Shown one piece after another: positions 18,072 through 25,947 of a DNA stretch of 64,000 nt (the first letter of the stretch is position 1; the number at the start of each line of letters is the position of its first letter). Under the pieces are notes generated by a model. That model had not been told where the DNA came from. It searched no databases and saw only the letters and a list, made by a program, of their open reading frames with translations. The stretch is from the NCBI RefSeq assembly GCF_024758725.1, contig NZ_CP096972.1, positions 912,001 through 976,000 on the forward strand. Reading direction: 5' to 3'. Both the position numbers and the translations under genes were made by a program. This DNA comes from Sphingomonas sp. SUN039 (GTDB lineage: Bacteria > Pseudomonadota > Alphaproteobacteria > Sphingomonadales > Sphingomonadaceae).

Positions 18072-18608
18072 ATGGGACGGATCATCGCGGTTTACGGCAT
18101 CATCGGCGGCATCGTTGTTGCGCTCGGCATGCAGCTCAGCATCCGGTTCGTGAGCGATCACGGGACGCTCGGGATGGTCGTCGGCTATCTGACCATGCTC
18201 GTCGCGCTGTCGATGGTGTTCGTCGGGGTGAAAAGATACCGCGACACGGTGCACGGCGGCGTCATCCGCTTCTGGCCCGCGCTGGGTGTCGGCCTCGGCA
18301 TCGCGGGCGTGGCGGGGCTGTGCTACGTCATCGGCTGGGAAGCGTATATGTACGCGACCGACTACGGGTTCATGGACGTATATGCGAAACAGGCGATTGC
18401 CGAGAAGATGGCGTCGGGCGCATCTGCGGCTGAAATCGTCAAGTTCGGTGCCGAGATGGAGGCGTTCAAGTTACAGTACGCCAACCCGCTGTTCCGCATG
18501 CCGATGACCTTTGCAGAGATCGCCCCCGTTGGCGTCCTAGTGGCACTGGCCTCCGCCGCCATCCTTCGCAACAGCCGTGCGTTTCCGGCGGTGGCGGCGC
18601 GGAGCTGA
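18072..18608 (+). CDS. DUF4199 family membrane protein
   Basis: A 178-residue protein with four hydrophobic helices: GRIIAVYGIIGGIVVALGM, VVGYLTMLVALSMVFVGVKR, WPALGVGLGIAGVAGLCYVI and AEIAPVGVLVALASAAIL. Between helices three and four is a charged loop of about 60 residues (YAKQAIAEKMASGAS and onward). This arrangement, with VGVKRYRD after the second helix, matches DUF4199. Its function is unknown. The position next to a membrane-bound LuxR-type protein suggests the two form a small sensory unit, which is inference. ATG 18072 is preceded by GGGGAAGCG. Confidence 0.75.
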   Translation: MGRIIAVYGIIGGIVVALGMQLSIRFVSDHGTLGMVVGYLTMLVALSMVFVGVKRYRDTVHGGVIRFWPALGVGLGIAGVAGLCYVIGWEAYMYATDYGFMDVYAKQAIAEKMASGASAAEIVKFGAEMEAFKLQYANPLFRMPMTFAEIAPVGVLVALASAAILRNSRAFPAVAARS

Positions 18609-18612
18609 CGGC

Positions 18613-18987
18613 CTACACCGGTGGCGGCACCAGTCCGATCAGGCGCATGATGATTGCCTGCAGGACCATCGCGGCAAGCCAATAGCCGCCGTCGACACCG
18701 ATCGTTCGCCACGATTGTCCGCGCAACCGGTAGCTCGCGGTTAGCGTGGGCGCGACGAATCCGGCCCAGATAACGACCGCGCTGCCGATGGTCATGGTCC
18801 ATAAGCCACCTTTGGGCGGCGCAAGAATCAGTGCCCCGGCCAATATCGCCGCCAGCCACGCCTGTGCCAGAAACACGACCGCAAGCGTCGCGGGGGCGGC
18901 CTTGCGGCCATAGATCAGGCCCGCCAGCGCGACGCTTGCAAGCGCCGCGACAATGATGGGCAGGATGTTGATCCAGATGTAGATCAT
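18613..18987 (-). CDS. Four-helix membrane protein of unknown function
   Basis: A 124-residue protein with four predicted membrane helices, beginning MIYIWINILPIIVAALASVA and ending LAAMVLQAIIMRLIGLV. The layout of two hairpins of helices resembles small DUF1761-like proteins, but I cannot assign it firmly. The start codon overlaps the rppH stop as ATGA, so it is the last gene in the esterase-rppH operon. It converges on the DUF4199 gene with only four bases between the two. Confidence 0.6.
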   Translation of the reverse strand: MIYIWINILPIIVAALASVALAGLIYGRKAAPATLAVVFLAQAWLAAILAGALILAPPKGGLWTMTIGSAVVIWAGFVAPTLTASYRLRGQSWRTIGVDGGYWLAAMVLQAIIMRLIGLVPPPV

Positions 18988-19463
18988 GTCGTCCTCGGCG
19001 GCAGATGCGCGGCGAATTCGTCCAGCACCGCTTCGTATAACGGCTTTTTGAAGGCGACGATCAATTCGGGCAGCCGCCAGGGATCGACCCATTGGAAGTT
19101 GCGGAACTCGGGGTGTTCGGTGTCGAGGTTCACGTCCACGTCGCTCCCCAGAAAGCGCATCAGGAACCAGCTCTGCCGCTGGCCCGCATAGCGTCCCTTC
19201 CACAGTTTTCCGGCCAATTCGGGAGGGAGGTCGTAAAGCAATTCGCGCGACGACTGCGCGATCACCTCGACCAGATGCGTGCCGATGCCCGTTTCCTCTT
19301 CCAGTTCGCGTAGCGCCCCTGTCCGCGCGTCCTCACCGGGATCGAGTCCGCCCTGTGGCATCTGCCAGGCGTCGAGACTCGAATCGATCCGTTGCGCCAC
19401 GAACACCTTGTCGTCGGCATTGAGCAGCATCACCGCTGCGGCAGGACGGTATTCGAGCGTCAC
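18984..19463 (-). CDS. rppH: RNA pyrophosphohydrolase (Nudix)
   Basis: A 159-residue Nudix hydrolase. The full Nudix box is visible: GGLDPGEDARTGALRELEEE followed by TGI. The surrounding sequence, YRPAAAVMLLNADDKVFVAQR, WQMPQGGLDPGE, LAGKLWKGRYAGQRQSWFL and FRNFQWVDPWRLPELIVAFK, is typical of RppH, which removes pyrophosphate from the 5' end of mRNA to begin decay. It starts with GTG, overlapping the stop of the esterase gene as GTGA. Confidence 0.94.
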   Translation of the reverse strand: MTLEYRPAAAVMLLNADDKVFVAQRIDSSLDAWQMPQGGLDPGEDARTGALRELEEETGIGTHLVEVIAQSSRELLYDLPPELAGKLWKGRYAGQRQSWFLMRFLGSDVDVNLDTEHPEFRNFQWVDPWRLPELIVAFKKPLYEAVLDEFAAHLPPRTT

Positions 19464-20431
19464 GCCGCCTTTGCCGCCTGCGTCTGATTTCCGACGGCCT
19501 CGTCGATCATCGGTTTGAGCACCGCAAGGAACCCGGCGATATCACCCTTCGACGAGGGGATGCCTTTCCGCAGGCAGATAAAGCCGTGGATGTTGCCCAC
19601 CGCCTCGCGATAAGTCACCGGCACGCCGGCCTTTGCCAGTTCGCCGACATAGGCGCGGCCCTGATCGCGCAAGGGGTCGAGACCTGCCGTCACCACCAAT
19701 GTCGGCGGCATGCCCGTGTGATCGTGACGCAGCGGGAATGCGCGCACGTGGCCCAGCTCGGCGGCATAGGCGTCGGTGAAATACTGCATCGAATCCTGCG
19801 TGAGCAGCTTGCCCTGGTTGTGCTCGGCGAACGAAGGCCAGTCCTCGGTATCGTCGACGACCGGATAGATCGGGAACTGGACGATCACCGGCACGGCGGC
19901 CGGCTTGTCGCGCAGCGCCATGGTCGTGACCACCGCGAGATTGCCGCCTGCACTGTCGCCCGAGGTAATCAGACCCGTCACCGTGCGCCCGAGTTCGGAC
20001 GGACTGCCCGCGATCCAGCGCGTGGCCGCCTCGCAATCGTCGGGAGCCGCTGGCCAGGGGTATTCGGGTGCAAGCCGGTAATCGACCGCGATGACCGGAA
20101 TGTCGAGGACACGGGCGACCTCCGCGCAATAGGGCTCGTGCGTGTCGAGGTTGCCGATGACGAATCCGCCGCCGTGGTAGAACACCATCACCGGCCCCGG
20201 GTCGCGCGACGTCCGTGCATCGTAGAGCCGCCCGAAAATCATGCCGGCAGGTGTCGGGATTTCGAGGTTTTTGATCACCGCGAGCGGCCCGACCTCGGCA
20301 TCGGCCACCGCACGCATCGCAACCATGGTCAGCCGCGCGGTCGCCGCAGGCAACTCATGCATCTTGGGTCCGGGCACGGCGTTGAGGAACGTTAGAAAGG
20401 CGTTGACGTCGGGGCGGTCGCTATAGGTCAT
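19460..20431 (-). CDS. Alpha/beta hydrolase (hormone-sensitive lipase family esterase)
   Basis: A 323-residue esterase. The oxyanion-hole motif VFYHGGGFVIGN, the YRLAPEYPWPAAPDD segment and the nucleophile elbow GDSAGGNLAV place it in the bacterial HSL (family IV) group. The acid residue is in TAGLDPLRDQG and the His in NIHGFICL. It likely hydrolyses short acyl esters; the natural substrate is unknown. It is the first gene of a coupled run with rppH, and its upstream side holds a palindromic repeat. Confidence 0.93.
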   Translation of the reverse strand: MTYSDRPDVNAFLTFLNAVPGPKMHELPAATARLTMVAMRAVADAEVGPLAVIKNLEIPTPAGMIFGRLYDARTSRDPGPVMVFYHGGGFVIGNLDTHEPYCAEVARVLDIPVIAVDYRLAPEYPWPAAPDDCEAATRWIAGSPSELGRTVTGLITSGDSAGGNLAVVTTMALRDKPAAVPVIVQFPIYPVVDDTEDWPSFAEHNQGKLLTQDSMQYFTDAYAAELGHVRAFPLRHDHTGMPPTLVVTAGLDPLRDQGRAYVGELAKAGVPVTYREAVGNIHGFICLRKGIPSSKGDIAGFLAVLKPMIDEAVGNQTQAAKAA

Positions 20432-20484
20432 GTGCGGTATCTCTCCGTTTTCGCCTTACGCTAACGTAAGCCGGTGGAGAGGTG

Positions 20485-20528
20485 AACCCAATTCCTCCCC
20501 AGCGCTGGGCTGGGGAGGAATTGGGGTT
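20485..20528. repeat. Intergenic palindromic repeat
   Basis: An almost perfect inverted repeat: AATTCCTCCCCAGC faces GCTGGGGAGGAATT, with AACCC and GGGGTT extending both arms. It sits between the divergent esterase and histone-deacetylase-like genes. Its TTCCTCCCC/GGGGAGGAA arms are shared with the element at 24481-24602, so both probably belong to one dispersed family. Confidence 0.75.
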
Positions 20529-20561
20529 CTCGATTCCACCCTGACGGTGGATGATGCGTCC

Positions 20562-21455
20562 ATGCTCCACGTCGTCCACCACCCCGATTATGTCGTGACC
20601 GCGCGCGGGGGCGCGCACCAGTTCAGCAAATACGGCGCGGTGATGGATGTGCTGCGCGAGAGCGGCGACTTGGCTGAATACCGCCCCGATCCGATGCCGC
20701 GCGCATGGCTGGAGGCCGCTCACGACCCCGCCTATGTCGAGGCGGTGCTTGCGGCGCAGGTCGCGCCCGCGATCGAACGCCGCATCGGCTTTCCCGTCAC
20801 GCGCGAAGTCGCGCGTCGCGCACAAGTCAGCCCCGGCGGCACCTGGTTGGCGGCGAAGCTGGCGCTGCAACACGGCTATACCGCGAACGCAGCGGGGGGC
20901 AGCCACCATGCGCTGCCCGACAGCGGCGCAGGGTTTTGCGTATTCAACGACCTCGCCATCGCGGCGCTGCGGCTGGCGGGGGAGGGCGATGCAACCCGCA
21001 TCCTGATCGTCGATTGCGACGTCCATCAGGGCGACGGGACCGCCGTCATCCTCTCCGGACGGCCCGACATCGCGACACTCTCGGTGCACAGCGAGAAGAA
21101 TTTTCCGGCGCGAAAGGCCCGCTCGACACTGGACGTGGCACTGCCCGACGGGACCGGCGACGACGACTATCTCGCGGCATTGCGGCCCGCGCTTGCCGCC
21201 ATGATCGACCGCGTGCGGCCCGACCTGATCCTTTATCAGGCGGGCGTCGACGTCCATGCCGACGATAGGTTGGGGCGGCTGGCGCTCTCGGATGCGGGAA
21301 TTGCCGCGCGCGATACGCATGTCGCCAGCACTGCCCGCGCCCTCGGCATTCCGCTCGCCAGCGCCATGGGCGGCGGGTATGGCGATGACGTTTTGGCGGT
21401 CACCCGCCGCCACGCCGCCGCGATGCGAAGCTGCGCTGCCGCCTATTTCGATTGA
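20562..21455 (+). CDS. Histone deacetylase-family zinc amidohydrolase
   Basis: A 297-residue protein of the arginase/deacetylase fold. Active-site elements are GGSHHALPDSGAGFCVFND (the paired histidines), VDCDVHQGDGTA (metal-binding Asp and His), YQAGVDVHADDRLG (second metal Asp) and MGGGYGDD. Bacterial members deacetylate acetylpolyamines, acetylated small molecules or acetyl-lysine. The target is unknown here. ATG 20562 is the most likely start; a GTG at 20547 is an option. No histone-like substrate gene is nearby. Confidence 0.9.
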   Translation: MLHVVHHPDYVVTARGGAHQFSKYGAVMDVLRESGDLAEYRPDPMPRAWLEAAHDPAYVEAVLAAQVAPAIERRIGFPVTREVARRAQVSPGGTWLAAKLALQHGYTANAAGGSHHALPDSGAGFCVFNDLAIAALRLAGEGDATRILIVDCDVHQGDGTAVILSGRPDIATLSVHSEKNFPARKARSTLDVALPDGTGDDDYLAALRPALAAMIDRVRPDLILYQAGVDVHADDRLGRLALSDAGIAARDTHVASTARALGIPLASAMGGGYGDDVLAVTRRHAAAMRSCAAAYFD

Positions 21456-21533
21456 TTGCCCCCCAAGTTTTACTAAGTGGCGACAACGCAATCCGCGTCC
21501 TACAGGCGGCGCGACGTTAAAACTGGAAGATGC

Positions 21534-23408
21534 ATGGCCTCCGCCGTTCACGAACTCACCCGCGAAGAAGCGGAAGCGCACCCCAACCCCGAAAGCATCG
21601 TCGTTCGTTTTGCCGGCGATTCCGGCGACGGGATGCAGCTGACCGGCGGGCAGTTCACGCTGTCGACCGCGCTCGCGGGCAATGATCTCGCCACTTTCCC
21701 CGACTTCCCCGCCGAAATCCGCGCACCGCAGGGGACGCTGTTCGGCGTGTCGGCGTTCCAGATCAATTTCGGCTCGACCCAGATCGAAACCGCGGGCGAC
21801 GCGCCCGATGTGCTCGTCGCGATGAACCCGGCGGCGCTCAAGACCAATGTCGGGTCGCTGAAACCCGGTGGCCTCATCATCGCCGATGAAGGCGAATTCG
21901 GCGTCCGCAACCTCGCCAAGGCGCAGTACGACGTCTCGCCGCTGACCGACGGCAGCCTCGCGCAATGGCAGCTGATCGCGTTCAACATCTCGCAGCTGAC
22001 GCTCGACGCGGTGAAGCCGTTCGGCCTCGGCAACAAGGAAGCGCTGCGTTGCAAGAATATGTGGACGCTGGGGTTGGCGCTCTGGATGTTCGATCGCGAC
22101 CGCGAACCGCTGATCGATTGGCTGCGTGAGAAATTTGCGAAGAACCCGGTGCTGGCGGATGCCAATATCGCGGCGCTGAACGCGGGCCACGCCTATGGAG
22201 AGACCGCTGAGCTCGGGCCGTCGGTGCGCCAGCACAGCGTCGCTGCCGCGCCTGCCGAGCCGGGGCTTTATCGCACGGTGACGGGGGCGGAGTCGCTGGC
22301 GATGGGTCTTGTCGCGGGCGCGCAACTCGCGGGGCTGAAGATGTTCTTCGGCGGCTATCCGATCACGCCCGCCTCGGCGATCCTGCATTATCTGTCGCGC
22401 CTGAAGGAATTCGGCGTCACGACGTTTCAGGCCGAGGACGAGATTGCGGCCATCGCGTCAGCCATCGGCGCTTCCTATGCGGGGCAGCTAGGCGTTACCT
22501 CGTCGTCGGGTCCGGGCATCGCGTTGAAGGGCGAGGCGATGGGCTTGGCGATCATGACCGAATTGCCGCTGGTCATCGTCAATTCGCAGCGTGGCGGCCC
22601 CTCGACGGGCCTCCCGACCAAGACCGAACAGTCCGACCTGTACCAGGCAGTTTACGGCCGCAACGGCGACGCGCCGATGCCGGTGATCGCTGCGCGCAGC
22701 CCTGCCGATGCGTTCGAATGCGCGATCGAAGCGGTGCGGATCGCGACACAATTTATGACGCCGGTGATGCTGCTGACCGACGGCTATATCGCCAACGCCG
22801 CCGAGCCATGGAAAGTGCCCGACACGACGGCGCTCGAACCGTTCCCGGTGACATTCACCGCTGAAGTCCCCGAAGGCGGTTTCAAGCCCTATGCCCGCGA
22901 CGCCAAGCTCGCGCGACCGTGGGTCAAGCCCGGCACCCCCGGCCTGCTCCACCGCATCGGCGGCATCGAGAAACAGGTCGATACCGGTCATATCAATTAC
23001 GAAGCCGCCAACCACCAGACGATGACCGACTTGCGGCAAGCCAAGGTTGCCGGGATTGCAGACCATATTCCCGAACAGGCGGTCGAACTTGGGACAACAT
23101 CGGGCAAGCTTGCTGTCGTCGGCTGGGGTTCGACCTATGGTCCGATCCACCAGGCGGTGCGCCGCGCACGGGCAAAGGGGCAGGACGTCCACCACATCCA
23201 TCTGCGCCACATCTGGCCGATGCCGCGCAACCTTGGTGCATTGTTAAAGGGTTACGAGCATATCCTCGTACCCGAGATGAACACCGGCCAGCTCAAGACC
23301 GTGCTGCGCGACCAGTATCTCGTCGATGCCAAACCGCTCAACAAGGTTAGTGGGCAACCCTTCCGCATCGCCGAGATCGAAGACGCTATAAACCGGCGTT
23401 TGGCGTAA
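21534..23408 (+). CDS. korA: 2-oxoacid:acceptor oxidoreductase, fused gamma-alpha subunit (KorA)
   Basis: A 624-residue protein. The N-terminal third is the gamma domain (VRFAGDSGDGMQLTGGQFT, FPAEIRAPQGTLFGVSAFQ), and the rest is the alpha domain with the TPP-proximal FFGGYPITPASAILHYLS, SSSGPGIALKGEAMGLA and SQRGGPSTGLPTKTEQSDL. This fusion is usual in 2-oxoglutarate:ferredoxin oxidoreductases of aerobic bacteria, which oxidise 2-oxoglutarate to succinyl-CoA with ferredoxin as the electron acceptor. I start at ATG 21534 (MASAVHELTREE). korB follows 36 bases later and completes the enzyme. Confidence 0.93.
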   Translation: MASAVHELTREEAEAHPNPESIVVRFAGDSGDGMQLTGGQFTLSTALAGNDLATFPDFPAEIRAPQGTLFGVSAFQINFGSTQIETAGDAPDVLVAMNPAALKTNVGSLKPGGLIIADEGEFGVRNLAKAQYDVSPLTDGSLAQWQLIAFNISQLTLDAVKPFGLGNKEALRCKNMWTLGLALWMFDRDREPLIDWLREKFAKNPVLADANIAALNAGHAYGETAELGPSVRQHSVAAAPAEPGLYRTVTGAESLAMGLVAGAQLAGLKMFFGGYPITPASAILHYLSRLKEFGVTTFQAEDEIAAIASAIGASYAGQLGVTSSSGPGIALKGEAMGLAIMTELPLVIVNSQRGGPSTGLPTKTEQSDLYQAVYGRNGDAPMPVIAARSPADAFECAIEAVRIATQFMTPVMLLTDGYIANAAEPWKVPDTTALEPFPVTFTAEVPEGGFKPYARDAKLARPWVKPGTPGLLHRIGGIEKQVDTGHINYEAANHQTMTDLRQAKVAGIADHIPEQAVELGTTSGKLAVVGWGSTYGPIHQAVRRARAKGQDVHHIHLRHIWPMPRNLGALLKGYEHILVPEMNTGQLKTVLRDQYLVDAKPLNKVSGQPFRIAEIEDAINRRLA

Positions 23409-23444
23409 CCTTTACTAACCTTTCGCTTCAATTAGGCTCCCCGC

Positions 23445-24479
23445 ATGAACGCCATCACCTCCATCCGCGCCTCGGCCCCCAAGGACTGGGAGACCGATCA
23501 GGAAGTCCGCTGGTGCCCCGGCTGCGGCGACTATGCCGTGCTGAAGGCGGTGCAGCGCACCATGCCCGAGATCGGCGCGGACCCGGCAAAGACGGTGTTC
23601 GTCAGCGGCATCGGCTGCTCGTCGCGTTTCCCCTATTACATGGAAACCTATGGCTTCCACACGATCCACGGCCGCGCACCGGCAGTCGCGACGGGGGTGA
23701 AGCTCGCCAATCCCGAGCTCGATGTGTGGATCATCACCGGCGACGGCGACGCGCTGTCGATCGGCGGCAACCACACTATGCACCTGTTGCGGCGTAACCT
23801 CGACTGCCAGGTGCTGCTGTTCAACAACGAGATCTACGGTCTGACCAAGGGGCAATATTCGCCGACGTCGCGGGTGGGGACGCGCAGCCCCTCGACCCCG
23901 TTTGGCTCGGTCGACCGTCCGGCCAGTCCCTGCGCGTTTGCGCTGGGCGCGGGCGCACGCTTCATCGCGCGCGGCATCGACGTCCACAAACGCCTGCCCG
24001 AAGTGCTCAAGGCCGCGCACGCGCACAAGGGCACGGCCTTTGTCGAAATCTACCAGAACTGCATCGTCTATAACGACGACGTGTTCGCGCCGTTCACCGA
24101 CAAGGCGAATGCTGCGACCGGCCAGCTGTGGCTGTCGCATGGCGAGCCGATGCTGTTCGACGGCGGCACCAAGGGGCTGCGGCTGAACCGCGACACCCTG
24201 TCGTTCGAGATCGTCGATGTGGTCGATGGCGACTGGGCGGCGGCGGGCGTGCAGGTCCATGACGTCATGAACCGGATGCTCGCGCATCTGCTCGTCGAAC
24301 TGCCGCTCGGCAGTTTTCCCGTCGCGCTCGGCGTCATCTACGACAGCCCCGCGCCGACTTTCGAAAGCGCCGTCGTCGCGCAGAACGCGGCAGCGGCCAA
24401 AGGCAAGACCCCCGACCTCGCCGCGTTGATCGCCAAGGGGCAGACATGGCAGGTGGACAAGGAAGAGCATGTCATCTGA
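23445..24479 (+). CDS. korB: 2-oxoacid:acceptor oxidoreductase, beta subunit (KorB)
   Basis: A 344-residue beta subunit that binds thiamine diphosphate and one Fe-S cluster. The TPP motif is WIITGDGDALSIGGNH ending in NNEIYGLTKGQ. Candidate cluster cysteines are in WCPGCGDY, GIGCSSRF and ASPCAFALG. It pairs with the gamma-alpha subunit directly upstream. Such enzymes can supplement or replace the 2-oxoglutarate dehydrogenase complex in the TCA cycle. A palindromic repeat begins two bases after its stop and may end the transcript. Confidence 0.94.
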   Translation: MNAITSIRASAPKDWETDQEVRWCPGCGDYAVLKAVQRTMPEIGADPAKTVFVSGIGCSSRFPYYMETYGFHTIHGRAPAVATGVKLANPELDVWIITGDGDALSIGGNHTMHLLRRNLDCQVLLFNNEIYGLTKGQYSPTSRVGTRSPSTPFGSVDRPASPCAFALGAGARFIARGIDVHKRLPEVLKAAHAHKGTAFVEIYQNCIVYNDDVFAPFTDKANAATGQLWLSHGEPMLFDGGTKGLRLNRDTLSFEIVDVVDGDWAAAGVQVHDVMNRMLAHLLVELPLGSFPVALGVIYDSPAPTFESAVVAQNAAAAKGKTPDLAALIAKGQTWQVDKEEHVI

Positions 24480-24480
24480 A

Positions 24481-24602
24481 TTCCTCCCCGGAACGGGGAG
24501 GGGGACCACGAAGTGGTGGAGGGGGCTCGCCACACTTGGTTCGCTGCACGTCGAGAACCCCCTCCGTCAGCTTCGCTGCCACCTCCCCGTGCCGGGGAGG
24601 AA
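24481..24602. repeat. Long intergenic inverted repeat after korB
   Basis: Arms at 24481-24501 and 24582-24602 are reverse complements with one mismatch, each itself a small hairpin of the type TTCCTCCCCGG..CGGGGAGG. Between them CCCCCTCC and GGAGGGGG pieces can extend the pairing. It fills the whole gap between korB and the photolyase gene, reaching to within five bases of the latter's start. It probably belongs to the same family as the element at 20485. Confidence 0.78.
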
Positions 24603-24606
24603 CTAG

Positions 24607-25947
24607 ATGACCGCCATCCTCTGGTTCCGCCAAGACCTCCGCCTCGCCGACAATCCCGCGCTCACCGCAGCGGTTGCGGCGGGCAAGATCGTTCCGCTCT
24701 ACATCCTCGATGACACCACCCCCGGCGATAACGCCATCGGCGGCGCGCAACGGTGGTGGCTGCATCACAGCCTGACTGCGCTCGACGCGAGCCTCGGCGG
24801 CAAGCTGGTGCTGCGCCGCGGCGACAGCCTTGCCGTCCTCGAAGCGGTCATGGCCGAAACCGGCGCGATGCACATCCACGCTACGCGCGCCTATGAGCCA
24901 TGGTGGCAGCGGACCGACAGCGAACTCGGGGAGCGGCTGACGCTTCACGACGGCAATTACCTCGCGCACCCGGACAGCATCCGCACCGGCGGGGGCGGGC
25001 GTTACAAAATCTTCACGCCCTATTGGCGCGCGCTGCTCGACCGGATGCCGCCCGCGAAGCCCTTGCCCGTCCCTGAAAGAATCGAGACGGTAACGGCGGA
25101 GAGCGACAAGCTCGACGACTGGCACTTGCTCCCGGTCGAACCCGATTGGGCGACCGGCTTCGATGTCTGGACGCCGGGCGAGGACGGCGCAAAGGCCGCG
25201 TTCCGCACCTTCCTCGACGTCGTCGGTGACTATGACCGCGCGCGCAACATGCCATCGGAGGCGGGCACCTCGCGCCTGTCGCCGCACCTGCACTTCGGCG
25301 AAATCTCGCCCGCGACGGTGTGGCATCATGTTGCGAAAAAGGTCGGCGCGAAGGGCGAGCCTTATCTGCGCGAGATCGGTTGGCGCGACTATGCCGCCAA
25401 CACCATCGACCAGTTCCCAGATTACGGCACGAAGAGTGCGCGCGACGACATCGGCCGGATCGCGTGGCGGCGCAGCGACAAGGACTTTGCGGCCTGGACC
25501 AAGGGCCAGACCGGCTACCCCATCGTCGATGCGGGCATGCGCGAACTCTGGGCGACGGGATGGATGCACAACCGCGTCCGTATGATCGCCGCGTCGTTCC
25601 TCGTGAAGCACCTGCTGATCGACTGGCGGCGCGGCGAGCGCTGGTTCTGGGACACGCTCGTGGACGCGGATTACGGATCGAACGCGGTCAACTGGCAGTG
25701 GACAGCGGGGTCGGGCGTCGATTCGAACATGTTCGTCCGCATCATGGCGCCGCTCAGCCAGTCGGAAAAGTTCGACGCGGGCGATTACATCCGCAAATGG
25801 GTGCCAGAGCTTGCTAAGCTGCCCGATGCGACGATCCACGATCCGCACGGCGCTGGTGTTGCCCCTGCCACTTATGCCAAACCGCTAGTCGGACATCGCG
25901 AAGGACGCGAGCGCGCCCTGGAGGCGTACCGGGAGAGCAAGGCATGA
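24607..25947 (+). CDS. phr: Deoxyribodipyrimidine photolyase (cryptochrome/photolyase family)
   Basis: A 446-residue flavoprotein that uses blue light to reverse cyclobutane pyrimidine dimers. The N-terminal antenna-binding Rossmann domain starts ILWFRQDLRLADNPAL. The FAD domain has GTSRLSPHLHFGEISP, FWDTLVDADYGSNAVNWQW and MHNRVRMIAASFLVKHLL, all strongly conserved in class I CPD photolyases. The length is normal. The start follows AGGAACTAG, so the right arm of the repeat supplies part of the ribosome site. The stop overlaps the next gene as ATGA. Confidence 0.95.
   Translation: MTAILWFRQDLRLADNPALTAAVAAGKIVPLYILDDTTPGDNAIGGAQRWWLHHSLTALDASLGGKLVLRRGDSLAVLEAVMAETGAMHIHATRAYEPWWQRTDSELGERLTLHDGNYLAHPDSIRTGGGGRYKIFTPYWRALLDRMPPAKPLPVPERIETVTAESDKLDDWHLLPVEPDWATGFDVWTPGEDGAKAAFRTFLDVVGDYDRARNMPSEAGTSRLSPHLHFGEISPATVWHHVAKKVGAKGEPYLREIGWRDYAANTIDQFPDYGTKSARDDIGRIAWRRSDKDFAAWTKGQTGYPIVDAGMRELWATGWMHNRVRMIAASFLVKHLLIDWRRGERWFWDTLVDADYGSNAVNWQWTAGSGVDSNMFVRIMAPLSQSEKFDAGDYIRKWVPELAKLPDATIHDPHGAGVAPATYAKPLVGHREGRERALEAYRESKA

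Noticed and set aside
20421-22388. A 655-residue minus-strand frame across the deacetylase and korA genes
   Set aside because: It is antisense to two well-identified genes and has no recognisable motif.
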